A DNA stretch of 64,000 bases from Silene latifolia (taxonomy: Eukaryota; Streptophyta; Magnoliopsida; Caryophyllales; Caryophyllaceae). The stretch covers positions 169,342,325 to 169,406,324 of the forward strand of contig NC_133536.1 of the NCBI RefSeq assembly GCF_048544455.1. Reading direction: 5' to 3'. A program made the translations under genes and the position numbers. Under the pieces are notes generated by a model. The model was not told where the DNA came from. It saw only the letters and a program-made list of their open reading frames with translations, and ran no database searches. Shown piece after piece: positions 46,221-58,973 of the stretch (position 1 is the stretch's first letter; each line of letters opens with the position of its first letter).

Positions 46221-47979
46221 TGATCGAGGCCATTTCGTGTTCACAATTAAGCATATGTGGTCGTTGGTCAATGGTCGATACAAAACACAATTTATACTTC
46301 ACAAACAACTCTACAATTAGTAAAGAGGCAAGTAAAGGTCGGATCCCAAGGGACGGGTATTGAAATGAGGATTCTATTGTAACTAGTGGTGTCTAGGGGG
46401 TGTCACAAATTGGGTTGATGTAGAAGGTTACTAAACTAAAATAGCAATGAAAATAAACTAACAAGGTAAATAAAATAAGGGGTGTAAACAATTGATTAAA
46501 GGCACTAGGGTGTCATGGGTTCATAGGGGAATTATGGGATATGATCATACAAACATGTTCTCAAATTATAAGCAAGCAATTATTGTTGTGATGGATTGAG
46601 TTGGGTTATATCGTACAATCCTAGGAAAGTTTGGGTCCCGGAGCCGAATCGATTAGATTGTACAACACCTATAAGTCGACTTAATCTTTCCTACTCAACA
46701 CATGCATGGTCTAACAAGACTCGAGTTGGGTTATGTCTTACAAGTCAAGTTGAAAGGATAGAAGATGATAGTAAATGCAAGGATTCATAGGCTTAGCATT
46801 TCATCAAATATAACATGTGCATGTATTAAGATCAAAACAAGCAAGCAAATAAGATATGAAAGCATATTAATTTAAGCATGAATCATTCCCCATGTTGGTT
46901 TCCCTAATCACCCATTAAACCCTAGCTAAGAGACTACTCACTCATCATCATATTGATCATGCTAGAAAGGTTGTCAATCATACTAACATAATGAAACATG
47001 ATGAATAAATGAAAGTAATTAGCAATAATTAAAAAGGGATTAAGAGATTATACCTACTAATGATTCCAATAATAAAGCAAGACTAATAGAAGTACTTGAA
47101 TCCTAGATTGAGAGGTTGTCAATCTCCCAATAATAACCCAAATAATCTTCAATTACCCAAAATAAAGTAAGAACAAGAGAGAGATTAAAGAACTAAAACT
47201 TGGATTAAAACTTGATTAATATTTGATTACAATATTGAAGAGAGATTTGATTAATATTAACTACACTAATTATTGATAAGAAGAACATGCTCCTCTAATT
47301 AGACTAATGGGGTATTTATAGTGAAAATTAGGGAGGATGCATTAGGGTTAACTAAGGGCTAAACTAGTAATTACACTTTTTAAGTTGAGCAAGGAGACTC
47401 CGGTATTCTCCGAGAGAAGGGCTTCTCTTATCGTGGCTTGAAGAATGAAAACGTCTTTGTCTTCAAATCCGTGCGGATGGGAGTCGGGACGGCCGGATCT
47501 GGGCTGAGGAATCCGAGCGGATCCTTGGGCAAGACGCTCGGATTGGCGAGGGGGAATCCGAGCGGATTCCTTTGAGGGACGCTCGGATTGGGCTTAGGCG
47601 GACGGACGGATTGTGTACAATCCGTTCGGATTGTCTGGCAGCATCTTTTCTTCTTCTTTTCTTCCCTTTTCTTCATGAATTCCTTGGGGATTTCCTTGGG
47701 GACTCAAGGATCCTTTCTCAACAATGCTCTTCTACTATGCTATGTACAAAGGCCTTCTAGTCTTGTCTCTCCTTGATGCTTGGTCATTGAATATGATTAA
47801 TTTAGCCTTGTTTTGCCATGAAAATGCAAGATTCTTACTCCTTTCCTACCAAGGGATCAAAATCTCAAGGAATATGCAAAACAAAGAACTAAAGATAAGA
47901 AATGACCCAAATAGGTACTAAAAAGCATGGAAACAATGGTAATTCGGGGGCTAAATATGCGCCAATTATGGTCACATCA
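46221..47979 (-). repeat. E2 LTR, right copy (5' LTR)
   Basis: 1759 bp with the same ends as the left copy. The palindrome array is at 47466-47638. Confidence 0.95.
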
Positions 47980-47984
47980 ATGAT
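47980..47984. repeat. Target-site duplication of E2 (ATGAT), right copy
   Basis: Matches 36934-36938. Confidence 0.95.
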
Positions 47985-48324
47985 ATATGTGCATTGAGTT
48001 ATTTGTTGCTTGGCTTTTGAAGATAGTAACATGTGGTTAGGGATAATGGCTTTATGAGTATTTAGTTGTTTTTGTGTACCTTGTTGTTGTTGTTATTGTT
48101 TAAGTTGTTTGGAAGTAAAAATCAAATAGTTGTGTTTTTCGATTATAGAGAGGTTGTCTTTAAACTGTTATAATTTGAGATTATATATGATTTTGATATG
48201 ATTCTAATTGGAGGTGATAGCTTGTTCTGTTACAATTCTAACGATAGGTCACACGCCCAAAATGACCAAGAAACGAGTGAGATATGACCGTTTTACGAAA
48301 ATTGGACAGTGCTGAGAAATGCGT

Positions 48325-48495
48325 AGGGTACTCGATCGAGTTGCCCTCACTCGATCGAGTGCACCTCTTGTTACTCGATCGAGTAACCCTTACTCGAACG
48401 ATTAGCCCTGGTAATTTATTATTCGTGTCTCTGACCTTCACCTACTCGATCGAGTAAGTCATTAACTTGATCGAGTGGCCTGTACTCGATATAGT
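48325..48495. repeat. CTCGATCGAG array in the leader of element C
   Basis: Four exact CTCGATCGAG copies plus variants (CTCGAACGAT, CTTGATCGAG, CTCGATATAG) lie within 170 bp, outside the LTR. Confidence 0.85.
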
Positions 48496-49325
48496 GACCC
48501 CTGTTTTGGGTCATATGCTTATCTTTTGACTACGTAGTATATTATGTTTAATTCAAAAGTGTTATTTTGCTTATGTATGCATTTTTTTACGTATGTATTG
48601 GTTCTGATGTGTAAGTTACCCAATCTTATGATGTAAGGAGCGGCACCTGTGGTGAGTGTGAGTGCGGTGTGGAGGACATGAGTTATATATATGCGGTTGT
48701 GATAGGTAGTGGAAAAGAAAATAAGGATTGATAAGGCTTATTAAGGCATGGAACATGTTTTGTGAGATGAGATGAGTGATATGATTGTGTTTTGAGTAAT
48801 GTAAAAGTATGTGAATATGGGTAAGGGATGATGTGAGTCTAAGGAACGTGAGAATGAAAAGGTTGAAAGGAAGGATGTGGATAGTGACAACTTGAGATTT
48901 GTAAAGAATTATGCAGGGAGATGGTTACGAGTCGTGTGGGTTAAGAATATATGTAGTGAAAGTTCGTTTTAAAGAGATTGAGAAGAGCAGTATATAGTGA
49001 ACTTACTGGAGACATGTCGCGACATGGATTTGCAGACAGTGAGTGAGTTTGGGAATTTGCATTATCAAGAGGTGAAACTAATGTCTGATTTCCTTGGGCA
49101 AGTAACGTTATGAGATGAGTTTAGAGATTCAAAAAAAAAAAAGAAAAAAGAAAAAAAGGCTGATCGGTGATAAGTGTGAGTGATGGGAGAGGATCCATGG
49201 TAAGAAAGAGTGAGATGATACTGATATGAAATAATAAGATGGGAGTTTTGGAGCAATGAGAAGGTAACCGGGGCACTAAAGAGTTAGGTAGAAGTAATAA
49301 GGAGTTGAATGGTTAATTGATTTTC

Positions 49326-49330
49326 TCGAG
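49326..49330. repeat. Target-site duplication of E3 (TCGAG), left copy
   Basis: TCGAG before the left LTR, repeated at 56914-56918. Confidence 0.95.
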
Positions 49331-51067
49331 TGATGCCTGTCGTTGTGTGCACCAAAAATAATATTTATAAAACCTATTAAAACTAACAGAACCTAGTGGT
49401 AACATGGTCGATCCGCAGGGAGGTAGGGAGGTAATAGTTGCTCTTAATTTTAGTCTAATGGTAAACGTGAAGGGGGGGGTTGATATGATTTATAACTAAA
49501 TCTAAAAACATAAGCTAAATAAACAAATAAAAGTAGCAATAGATGTAGACAAAGATAAAAGAAATGCTAAGACGGTCGGTTCACTATAGCTGCGATGGCA
49601 CATAATCCTAGTTAAGTCTGAAATACAGTCGTGTAGGATGGGTAAAACAAGTCCTCTCGGTCCAACTTAACTAGTAGCTCCTTTCGGCCTATGCTATTGG
49701 TCCCTAGGTCTCACTAATGCTAGCTCTCGCCCCGATTAGTGATTCCTAAAGCCTAAATTACATTATCTTTCGATCTTAGTAATTTGGTCGTCTTAATTCA
49801 TTAATTAATGCCCTTCCCTATCTTTCGATCTACGGGTTGGTCAAAACTAAGCATCTAGCAAGTCTCCTCTCGGTCTCATTGCTAAATATTGCACTTAACG
49901 AATCAAACGGTGCTAATCAGACACGAAGTCGGTCGATCGACCAACTACCCCGGTCGATCGACAAACTGGCTCAGTCGATCGACTAGTTAAGCCAGTTGAA
50001 CGACCAAGCCCTAATTCGGGGTCACCTATTCTAATGCCATCTATGCTATAGATCCCCTACATCTTAGCACGGGGTGTTTAGCTAGACATAATTACGCAAA
50101 TAGCAAGAACTAATTTGATAATAAGCATAACGGATTGCATAATTGAAATAATTGAATGAATGAATTCGCATAAAACTGTAACTAAGGCTTGGGATTCCAG
50201 GCCATCTAGCAAGAACTACTACTAACGAAACGAATAAAACAATACTGAAATTAAAGGACTAGAATTACCAAAGCAAAGGAACAAGCGATGAATCCGGAAG
50301 CAAAGTACGAACTTTATTGAGAATTCTAAACTAAAGATGTGTATGATAGGAACTAGATCCTAATGATCTGATGCCTATTTTGAGATATAGGGTTACGTTA
50401 TATAGAAAGTCTTACGTAACTTTTATTCATAAAACCTAATTACAATGGGCTTTCTAATTCTCGTCCTTTTAATTTCTGCGTCAGGTCGTGGGTTGGTCGA
50501 TCGACCACTGAGACCAGTCGATCGACCAAAGGTGCTGTACAGTAATGCGTTCTGACGAATTCTGCAGCGTGCACCGATCTTAAAACAGCTGCCATTTCTT
50601 CGTTACTTGGTCAAATAAGGCGTTCTACGCGGCGTTGGAAAGTTAAGAGGATAAGCTTTCACCTCTAATTGGAATCACTCGATTATCTGCTCTAGAAATC
50701 GAGATATAGCCATCTGAAGTAGCCTGCAGTAAACTGTTCAGCATTCTGATAGTCTATAAACCATGTAGGTCGGTCTATAGACCACTGTAGCTGGTAATCC
50801 GCTTCTGAAACTCTCGCAAATATATCTTTCAGGCCTTGAAATGCGCACCAAGTTCGCTTCCCGAATCTTTACTCCATGTCAAATGCAATGCTAAGTACTT
50901 AGGGACAGATTTAGCTCGATTTCCGCTGGATTCTTCACATTTCTGCAATATTATACAAAAACACGAAAGTAGACGAAAATAAGGAAAATAGTAGCATAAA
51001 CTACATAATTGAGCTCTGAAATGCGTGTAAAATAGGGTGTAAAACATCATATAAATGACACGCATCA
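49331..51067 (-). repeat. E3 LTR, left copy (3' LTR)
   Basis: TGATGCCTGTCG to ACGCATCA. Contains GTCGATCGAC palindromes at 49930-50012 and 50490-50525, plus decayed GTCTATAGACC copies near 50765-50785. Confidence 0.95.
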
Positions 51068-51081
51068 AACTTCTCCAAACC
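51068..51081 (-). promoter_or_regulatory. E3 polypurine tract
   Basis: The minus strand reads GGTTTGGAGAAGTT directly before the 3' LTR. Confidence 0.65.
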
Positions 51082-53087
51082 AAACCCTTGCTTGTCCCCA
51101 AGCAAGAACTAGACTCGATCTTAAAACCTAATGGAACGAGTTCAATATCAGAGCGAAATGCAAACTATAAAGTCGAAACCAGTTTAATGCTACAAATCAA
51201 CAATCAATTAGCAATATGAATCACGCAAACGAGTTATGTAGCCGTTAAAAACTGCTGAACCGTCAACTATAGAGACTTATCATTATGGACTCTCACGGGT
51301 CGCTCATATCACTCAATAAATACAGGCGAATATATGTAAAAGATAGAAAGAAGTAATTTTGTAAAGACTCTCACCTAACTACGACCTATAAGAACATGGT
51401 TGCAATCTAATATGAAAATAATCTCTACAACCGTCCATATGCATTCCAACCATCAAATAACCATGACACATGCCGAGGTAAATATGGATATGTGAGGTAA
51501 TGGGTAAGAAGGGCAAAACAATTATGGGAATATGGAGGTATAGGCGGCCAAGCTAGCACCTAAACAAAACCATATGACAACATCCAACTTCTTGCTCAAG
51601 ATTTTCAATAAATCCGGTGCTAAATATCAAGCACTAATCTCACAATACCACAATAGATGTAACTCCCCAAAGAATATTAATACAACATGGGAGTGTAAAT
51701 CGCCAACTTATAACAATTGTAACATGTGATTTTTTCGAATTTTCTTTTTCTGCTGCAGTACTCAGTCGATCGACCACTTGGTTCGAACTCTTTTTCTTTC
51801 TTTTTTTTTTTTCATTTTTTTTTCTTTTTCACCATTTCACCAACATCTCAATAAAGAGTAATATAACCAAACCGCAATAAACACATTCCCAAAAACTAAT
51901 ACTACTAGCTTGACAAAGGCAGGCTAAATATAGGATGTAGTTAAGGGACAAAAGGCTAAATTTGGCTATGAGGGGTTTATGGGTAAAATGAGAAAAGGGG
52001 ACTTCTACCACATGTGTCAACAAACCACAATCGAATGCATACAGGTATTAAGCAGATTAAGTTCATATTTATGCATATTGATATAACATGTCTCATAAGG
52101 AGTAACTACTCATATCCTAAATGGACTGGTCATAAATGACACCAGTTATAAGCTCTAAATCTCAGAAATATAAGTAGTTTGCCATAAATCTAAGTCAAGT
52201 TTAAAGTTCAGTAAGATATTTAAGGAAAACTCGTAGATATGCATATGTGATTCTACTAATAACATGTTAATTGAGCACGGCTTAGGCATAAACAAATGCA
52301 AATGCAATGTCATCATTGAAATACCCCCGTTCCGACTCAACCTATATGCTAAAATAAACGTGCATTTTTTGAAAATTTTTGAAAATTTTCAATTTTTTTG
52401 AATTTGAATTTTTGTATATATAAGAGAAATGAAATAAACAATGCAAGCCAAAAATGTAAACGTGCAACTGAAATGCAATAAAAACAATGCAAATGCGACG
52501 CAAAACCCTTCCCCAAACCGAATCACACAACGTCCTCATTGAGTAAAATCATGTAATGAGATAAAACAAAGGAAATGGGATTTTGCGGTAAAACTAAACA
52601 AGACATGAAAGTAAGACTTAGAAACTCACATGATTTTAAGCGCAAAAGGAAACCTCCCCAAACCAGCGTGAGCTAGGAGGTTTCAGTAGCCAGCAGTGCT
52701 ACCAAAAGGTACCTAAAAGACAAAACATACCGCGCATTATCCGAGAAAACAAAATTGAAACGGTAATTATGTGCACAGAATTAATTAAAAGAACGAGGTA
52801 TAGCAGCTACAGTGGTCGATCGACCGCTCTAGCCAGTCGATCGACTGACCTACCTGACGTGAACGGTCTGTTCACGAATTAACTCAATAAATTGAGTTAA
52901 TATGGTCTTAATACCTGCAAGTGCACATAATAACACACCCAAAATTGCGCTGAACCCAATGGTAATAGTCTATAGTCTATGAAATCTTAAGCAAACCAAT
53001 TAAAATGCGAAGTCTCGCGCACACGAAAAACGATAAATAGTCTAAAAGCAGTAAAATAGTCTTTAAAAGGTCTAAGAAACGCATAGA
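51082..53087 (-). other. E3 3' non-coding region
   Basis: No gene. Contains a T/C-rich tract (51787-51830), further CCCCAAACC motifs (about 52512 and 52655) and GTCGATCGAC palindromes (about 51770 and 52814-52848). Collinear blocks with E1's 3' region suggest common descent. Confidence 0.65.
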
Positions 53088-53342
53088 TCAACGGAAACTG
53101 CGAAAAATCTCCGACCAAGGCTTCTGTCTACATGAAGTAGCTTCCGCAGTGCTCATCTCAGAAGATGGATTCCACTCTACTCCGACTGGAATACTCAATG
53201 GATCATCTCTAGCATCTTCCCAAGCATGACCATCATCTTCTAGCTCCTCACACTCAAGATCTGACTCCAAAATTTTGACTGGCTCCTTCTTCTTGGGCTC
53301 CTCATCCAGCTCCTCGTCAGTTGCATAGCTCAGACATCCCAA
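53088..53342 (-). CDS. Short acidic open frame after the E3 protease
   Basis: 84 codons, Glu/Asp-rich (SDLECEELEDDGHAWEDARD), immediately downstream of the protease frame. E2 has an acidic frame at the equivalent place, but I see no convincing residue similarity between them. It could be the end of the polyprotein or a remnant. Confidence 0.35.
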   Translation of the reverse strand: MGCLSYATDEELDEEPKKKEPVKILESDLECEELEDDGHAWEDARDDPLSIPVGVEWNPSSEMSTAEATSCRQKPWSEIFRSFR

Positions 53343-53351
53343 ACCGCCTCT

Positions 53352-55001
53352 CTAAACAATGGGCTCCTTCACAGCTGGAGCGATCATCGGTTCTTTCTTC
53401 CCCAAACCGGTTCCTGCAACATCCAAAATAAGAGAATCGTCCTCCATATTGCTCCCAATCTGGGTAGGAGGTGTCATAACAGGAATAGGTACAGGTAAGG
53501 AAGTAGGAATCTTAACATAAGATTTCTTTTCAGAAATCACATTGCAAGTAATGGGGCACATAAGATCTCTCTTTTTATGAGACTGGGCAAACAATATAGA
53601 GTGCTTTCCTACCTTAAATCTCAAAGTTCTTTCCCCTACATCAATTATTGCACTAGCAGTTTGCAGAATTGGTCTTCCAAAAATAATTGGGGTGTTGACA
53701 TCTTCAGGAATATCCAAAACAACAAAGTTAACAGGAAAAATCAACTTTTCAATTTGAACAGGCACATTCTCTAAGACCCCTACTGGCTGAACTGCAGAAC
53801 GGTCGGCCATTTGTACAATCATATCAGTAACAGTAAATCTAGTTAATTTCAATTTCTTAGCCAGACTCAAAGGCATAACACTGACACTAACCCCTAGATC
53901 ACATAATGCCTTCTCAATTGAGAAGGTACCAATACTACATGGGACAGAAAAACTACCTGGGTCAGACAGTTTATGAGTAGCAGTGTGAGTTAAGTACGAA
54001 CTAGACTCTTCAGTTAAATGCACTGACTCCAAAACATTCAAAGACTTTTTCTTAGCTAGAAGTTGTTTTATGAACTTCATATACGCAGGTACTTGATTAA
54101 CTAGCTCTAAGAAATGAATTTGCACGTTAAGACTACGCACGACATCTTTAAATTTATCAAACATTACCTGATCTTTGGTCGGCACTAGTCTCTCCGGATA
54201 AGGGACTGGAATGGAACCATCCGCATTTGGAGCTTGCCTCAAAAGCCTCGGGGTCGTCTCACCCCGGAACAAGAAATCCCTCAAGTTATCAAGCATCGGA
54301 GGACGAAATGGCTCCTCATCAGCAACATCCTCAGTCGATCGACCAGCGGGGTCGGTCGATCGACCAAGGTCTTTTCTCCCAACATTGTCAGAATGGTCAG
54401 AATTGATTTCTGGGTGAACAGTGGTGGTCGGTCGACCGGGTAAGGTGGTCGATCGACCAACAACGCTGCTGCTCGTCTTTTTCACGCCTTTGTTTTTCTT
54501 CCCTTTTTCAGCTACTTTTCTACTTTGCTCAACCATCACTTCGGGAACATCTTCTACAATAGCGGGCCCATCAAGGGTAGACCCGCTCCTCAGCGTCATT
54601 GCATGTACGGTCTCAATACGCTGATTCAGAGAGTGAAATTGACTCGGTATCTCAGCTGCATTCTTATCTAATGTAGCAAATTGAGATTTCAGCTCCATGA
54701 TTGAGACCTCATTTGTCGCATTACTTTTCTGTACCTCCACCATAAGCAGCTGCCCTAGACTCGTCAACTCTGCAACTTCATTATTCGACTCTTGCTGTGA
54801 CGAAGTGGATGGTGGTGGGGCTACATAAGGAGGCACATATGGTTGATGCGGTGAAGTAGGAGCGTAATTATACGAATTGTCGTGCTTAAATCGATGAAAA
54901 GCAAACATCTTCTCCATAGGGCTCCTGCATGTATCAGCTATGTGTCTCCCTTCGCCGCATCTCCCATAAAACTCTACCTGCTGCTCCTGAGAATGGAACA
55001 T
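53352..55001 (-). CDS. E3 gag (zinc-knuckle part) and aspartic protease
   Basis: Parts seen in order: a zinc-knuckle-like CGEGRHIADTC near the start, a Pro/Ser-rich stretch, a linker with GRSTTLPGRPTT and GRSTDPAGRST repeats encoded by the GTCGATCGAC array, and a retropepsin-like protease (KALCDLGVSVSVMPLSLAKK, IIFGRPILQTASAIIDV). It resembles E1 and E2 from the zinc knuckle onward. A fossil, partly open. Confidence 0.75.
   Translation of the reverse strand: MFHSQEQQVEFYGRCGEGRHIADTCRSPMEKMFAFHRFKHDNSYNYAPTSPHQPYVPPYVAPPPSTSSQQESNNEVAELTSLGQLLMVEVQKSNATNEVSIMELKSQFATLDKNAAEIPSQFHSLNQRIETVHAMTLRSGSTLDGPAIVEDVPEVMVEQSRKVAEKGKKNKGVKKTSSSVVGRSTTLPGRPTTTVHPEINSDHSDNVGRKDLGRSTDPAGRSTEDVADEEPFRPPMLDNLRDFLFRGETTPRLLRQAPNADGSIPVPYPERLVPTKDQVMFDKFKDVVRSLNVQIHFLELVNQVPAYMKFIKQLLAKKKSLNVLESVHLTEESSSYLTHTATHKLSDPGSFSVPCSIGTFSIEKALCDLGVSVSVMPLSLAKKLKLTRFTVTDMIVQMADRSAVQPVGVLENVPVQIEKLIFPVNFVVLDIPEDVNTPIIFGRPILQTASAIIDVGERTLRFKVGKHSILFAQSHKKRDLMCPITCNVISEKKSYVKIPTSLPVPIPVMTPPTQIGSNMEDDSLILDVAGTGLGKKEPMIAPAVKEPIV
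54330..54462. repeat. GTCGATCGAC array inside the E3 gag-protease coding sequence
   Basis: Three exact GGTCGATCGACC-type copies and one variant (GGTCGACCGG) sit in the linker, at the position equivalent to the E1 coding array. Confidence 0.85.
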
Positions 55002-55153
55002 GGGTGGACTCTTCTGAAGTACTGTAGATAGGACCTGTAGGACCTAACAAAACAACACTAGAGAAGATGGTAAGAATTGCCTCAAGGTACCCAGTTTTCC
55101 CTTGAGGCGAAACACAGACTAAAAAAAAAAAAACAACTAAAACTAGCGCTGCC

Positions 55154-55171
55154 TCCCCGGTAACGGCGCCA
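55154..55171 (-). promoter_or_regulatory. E3 primer-binding site (tRNA-Asp type)
   Basis: The minus strand reads TGGCGCCGTTACCGGGGA, one base from the tRNA-Asp type PBS as I know it, six bases inside the 5' LTR. Confidence 0.8.
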
Positions 55172-55176
55172 AAATT

Positions 55177-56913
55177 TGATGCCTGTCGTTGTGTGCACCA
55201 AAAATAATATTTATAAAACCTATTAAAACTAACAGAAGCTAGTGGTAACAGGGTCGATCCGCAGGGAGGTAGGGAGATAATAGTTGCTCTTAATTTTAGT
55301 CTAATGGTAACAGTGTGGGGGGGGGGGGGGTTGATATGATTTATAACTAAATCTAAAAACATAAGCTAAATAAACAAATAAAAGTAGCAATAGATGTAGA
55401 CAAAGATAAAAGAAATGCTAAGACGGTCGGTTCACTATAGCTGCGATGACACATAATCCTAGGTAAGTCCGAAATACAGTCGTGTAGGATGGGTAAAACA
55501 AGTCCTCTCGGTCCAAGTTAACTAGTAGCTCCTTTCGGCCTATGCTACTGGTCCCTAGGTCTCACTAATGCTAGCTCTCGCCCCGATTAGTGATTCCTAA
55601 AGCCTAAATTACATTATCTTTCGATCTTAGCAATTTAGTCGTCTTAATTCATTAATTAATGCCCTTCCCTATCTTTCGATCTACGGGTTGGTCAAAACTA
55701 AGCATCTAGCAAGTCTCCTCTCGGTCTCATTGCTAAATATTGCACTTAACGAATCAAACGGTGGTAATCAGACACGAACTCGGTCGATCGACCAGCTACC
55801 CCAGTCGATCGACAAACCGGCTCAGTCGATCGACTAGTTAAGCCAGTCGAACGACCAAGCCCTAATTTGGGGTCACCTATTCTAATGCCATCTACGCTAT
55901 AGATCCCCTACATCTTAGCACGGGGTGTTTAGCTAGACATAATTACGCAAATAGCAAGAACTAATTTGATAATAAGCGTAATGGATTGCATAATTGAAAT
56001 AATTGAATGAATGAATTCGCATAAAACTGTAACTAAGGCTTGGGATTCTATCTAGCAAGAACTAATACTAACGAAACGAATAAAACAATACTGAAATTAA
56101 AGGACTAGAATTATCAAAGCAAAGGAACAAGCGATGAATCCGGAAGCAAATTACGAACTTTATTGAGAATTCTAAACTAAAGATGTGTATGATAGGAACT
56201 AGATCCTAATGATCTGATGCCTATTCTGAGATATAGGGTTACGTTATATAGAAAGTCTTACGTAACTTTTATTCTTAAAACCTAATTACAATGGGCTTTC
56301 TAATTCTCGTCCTTTTAATTTCCGCTTCAGGTCGTGGGTTGGTCGATCGACCACTGTGACCAGTCGATCGACCAAAGGTGCTGTACAGTAATGCGTTCTG
56401 ACGAATTCTGCAGCGCGCACCGATCTTAAAACAGCTGCCATTTCTTTGTTACTTGGTCAAATCAGGCGTTCTACACAGCGTTGGAAATCTAAGAGGATAA
56501 GATTTCACCTCCAATTGGAATAACTCAATTATCTGCTCTAGAACTCGAGATATAGCCATCTGAAGCAGCCTGCAGTAAACTGTTCAGCATTCTGACAGTC
56601 TATAGACCATGTAGGTCAGTCTATAGACCACTATAGCTGGTAATCCGCTTCTGAAACTCTCGCAAATATATCCTTTAGGCCTTGAAATGCGCACCAAGTT
56701 CACTTCCCGAGTCTTTACTCCATATCAAATGCAATGCTAAGTACTTAGGGACGGATTCGGCTCGATTTCCGCTGGATTCTTCACATTTCTGCAATATTAT
56801 ACAAAAACACGAAAGTAGACGAAAATTGGGAAAATAGTAGCATAAACTACATAATTGAGCTCTGAAATGCGTGTAAAATAGGGTGTAAAACATCATATAA
56901 CTGACACGCATCA
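55177..56913 (-). repeat. E3 LTR, right copy (5' LTR)
   Basis: Same ends and length as 49331-51067. Palindromes at 55779-55855 and 56338-56378. Confidence 0.95.
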
Positions 56914-56918
56914 TCGAG
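56914..56918. repeat. Target-site duplication of E3 (TCGAG), right copy
   Basis: Matches 49326-49330. Confidence 0.95.
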
Positions 56919-57685
56919 TGTAAAAGAAAAGAATGAGGGGAGTAAAACTAGGAAAATGTTCACAGAGGTTATGATAATCATGAGTCTCGAGGAATTAAGG
57001 AAAGTAAAAAGTTGGGTAAAGAATTTGCACGATATGAGATCTTGGTGGTGAGTCGGGTGACGATACAATTAAGGATGGAATTGGAAATAGTGTTTAGGTG
57101 ATTTTTGTTGATGTATTTGATGTTCGTTATTTGGGATGATAACCAAAGATAGGAAAGAAACCTTGATGTTTAGAGATGAGTGTAAGAGGTTTGATGTACG
57201 AACGGTGGTAGTGTGGAGGTGTTGTCACTAGTGGTTAAGGGTGATGATAAATAGGAAAGATGACCAATCTAAAGAGGTTGATTTTCTAGAGACCGGATTG
57301 ATATGTATGGTTGTGAGGAAGTATAAGACGTAGTCTTAGGAGGCGGTTTTTGGTAGTGAGTGTTAGCTGTATGGTTATGTATGGCAGAAGGTGCTGATTA
57401 TGTGAATGGAAGAATGTGTTTTGAGGGGCATACGAGTTAAGCTTAAGCGAGAGGTAACCTTTATCAAGTGGTAACTTACGTGATCAGGATTGACTAGTTG
57501 AATGTGATTATGGGTCTATGATGTGTATAAACGTTTGTGTGAGGTTCTGACCTCACGATAAGTGGTATGGCGTGATAGTTATAAAGTTGTTAATGAATAT
57601 TCTGTAATGTATGTTGGATCCGGTAACATAATGAAATGATGTTCAAAAGTGATAGTTTGGGTGATCTGGCATGGCTAGTTATACT
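56919..57685 (+). other. Last visible part of element C
   Basis: Non-coding G/T-rich sequence resembling 47985-49330 in composition. It ends abruptly at the LTR of element D. Confidence 0.5.
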
Positions 57686-58973
57686 TGTAACACCCCCATA
57701 TCCAGAGGAGCCTTAACTAGGCCTTCCTTAGCAGATAAGGGCGTTACCATCCCGGTTGCCCGAGGAAAGTAGTCATCAAACGTCAATAAAAGAACTATTA
57801 ATATTGTATTACAAGTGATTTAAACCGAAAAGCTATATAAAAGATACAACTCAGATACTACTTGCTATGACTACCGAAACTCGTGAAGACTCATCCCCGC
57901 CCTGGACTTGACTATCACCAACATCAACACTGCTAAGACCGACTGCTCACCATAAGGGGTCACGGCAGACACATAACAAACAAACAACCAAACAAGGTCA
58001 GTACTGAGATAAGACAAGACAATGGCAACTGAAATCAACAATACAAATAATACTACTTGTCCCAACCACAATCACAACCATCCAACCAACTCTGTCACCG
58101 ACTGTCCACTGGACCAGCCCTGCCAGTGGGGGACCGCAGCCGTTCCCACCTAAGCCCCGCTTATCATATCGAGCGATAACCCTGTCCATTAATGTGCACA
58201 TCCCCTTCCGTGGCGGGTTCCACGAATGGCGAAACTAGGGCGTGAAGCCACTCCCGCAAGTGACCCCACTCAGCCGAGAACGCATCTCGAGAACCATCAC
58301 CAAGGAATCACAACCACAACCACAAACACAGTACAATCAATTACTATATCAAACAACCACAATACTACCATAACGACCGACACACTAGACTATCTACGTA
58401 AACCGAGTAGGCGAACCTACCTTTAAGCAACCGCAACCAATCCATGCCGACGGATAACACATCCAAATGCGACCAAGCAAAGCCTATAACCACCATACAA
58501 TTATCTATTACTAACAAGCCAACCCTAACTAAAGAGACAAAGACACGGATGATGATTGTGACATACCTATTAGGAAAAACTCAAAGAAGAGATCGCTACC
58601 CGACACCAAAGGACACCCTCCCAAGGTTCGAAGATCTTCAGAAAGGCTTCCATGGAGGTTTTGAGGTGAAGGGAAGGGAAAGGGGCGACTGAAGGATAGG
58701 AGGAAAGTGGCGGAAGTGATTTGCGGATTTAACAAAACGCGATATAAAACCCTAGCTGAAAACCCGGTACTCGATCGAGTACCCAACCTACTCGATCGAG
58801 TGGCCCCCTACTCGATCGAGTACCCTAGCTACTCGATCGAGTAGCCTCTACTCTATCAAGTACCACTCTTAACACGCAGCTCAAACAGGTTTTGGCATAC
58901 TTTCCTAAGGCTACTTCCGCTCCCAAGGTCGGTCAACGATGGTCAAAGGGTCCCTAAAAGGGCGGGTATTATA
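57686..58973 (-). repeat. Element D LTR (3' LTR)
   Basis: From TGTAACACCCCCATA to GCGGGTATTATA (minus-strand start TATAATACCCGC). 58085-58260 matches the reverse complement of 35510-35690 in the C LTR. Array of palindromes at 58767-58865. Confidence 0.7.
58767..58865. repeat. CTCGATCGAG array in the D LTR
   Basis: Four exact TACTCGATCGAGT copies, then CTCTATCAAG, in under 100 bp. Confidence 0.9.

Larger units (their letters stand above)
36939..47979 (-). mobile_element. E2: Athila-like LTR retrotransposon, young, gag-protease plus ORF1, no RT/integrase seen
   Basis: An 11.0 kb element on the minus strand, inserted in element C with a perfect ATGAT duplication. Parts in element order: 5' LTR (46221-47979), PBS, gag, protease, a short acidic open frame (43285-43608), palindrome array, ATHILA ORF1-type gene, long non-coding 3' region, polypurine tract, 3' LTR (36939-38698). 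The LTRs differ at only about a dozen positions in 1.76 kb, so insertion was probably well under a million years ago. I recognise no reverse transcriptase or integrase. The coding parts look nearly whole, with about one break in gag-protease. Confidence 0.9.
47985..49330 (+). other. Leader of element C between E2 and E3
   Basis: Non-coding, G/T-rich on the plus strand, with a palindrome array at 48325-48495 and an A-rich run at 49130-49158. No gene seen. Confidence 0.55.
49331..56913 (-). mobile_element. E3: short Athila-like LTR retrotransposon with gag-protease only
   Basis: A 7.6 kb minus-strand element in element C with a perfect TCGAG duplication and two 1737 bp LTRs. In element order: 5' LTR (55177-56913), PBS, zinc knuckle plus linker plus protease, a short acidic frame, non-coding 3' region, polypurine tract, 3' LTR (49331-51067). 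No ORF1, reverse transcriptase or integrase is recognised. The LTRs differ by roughly 2-3 percent by eye, so E3 is older than E2. Its 3' region shares ordered blocks with E1. Confidence 0.9.
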
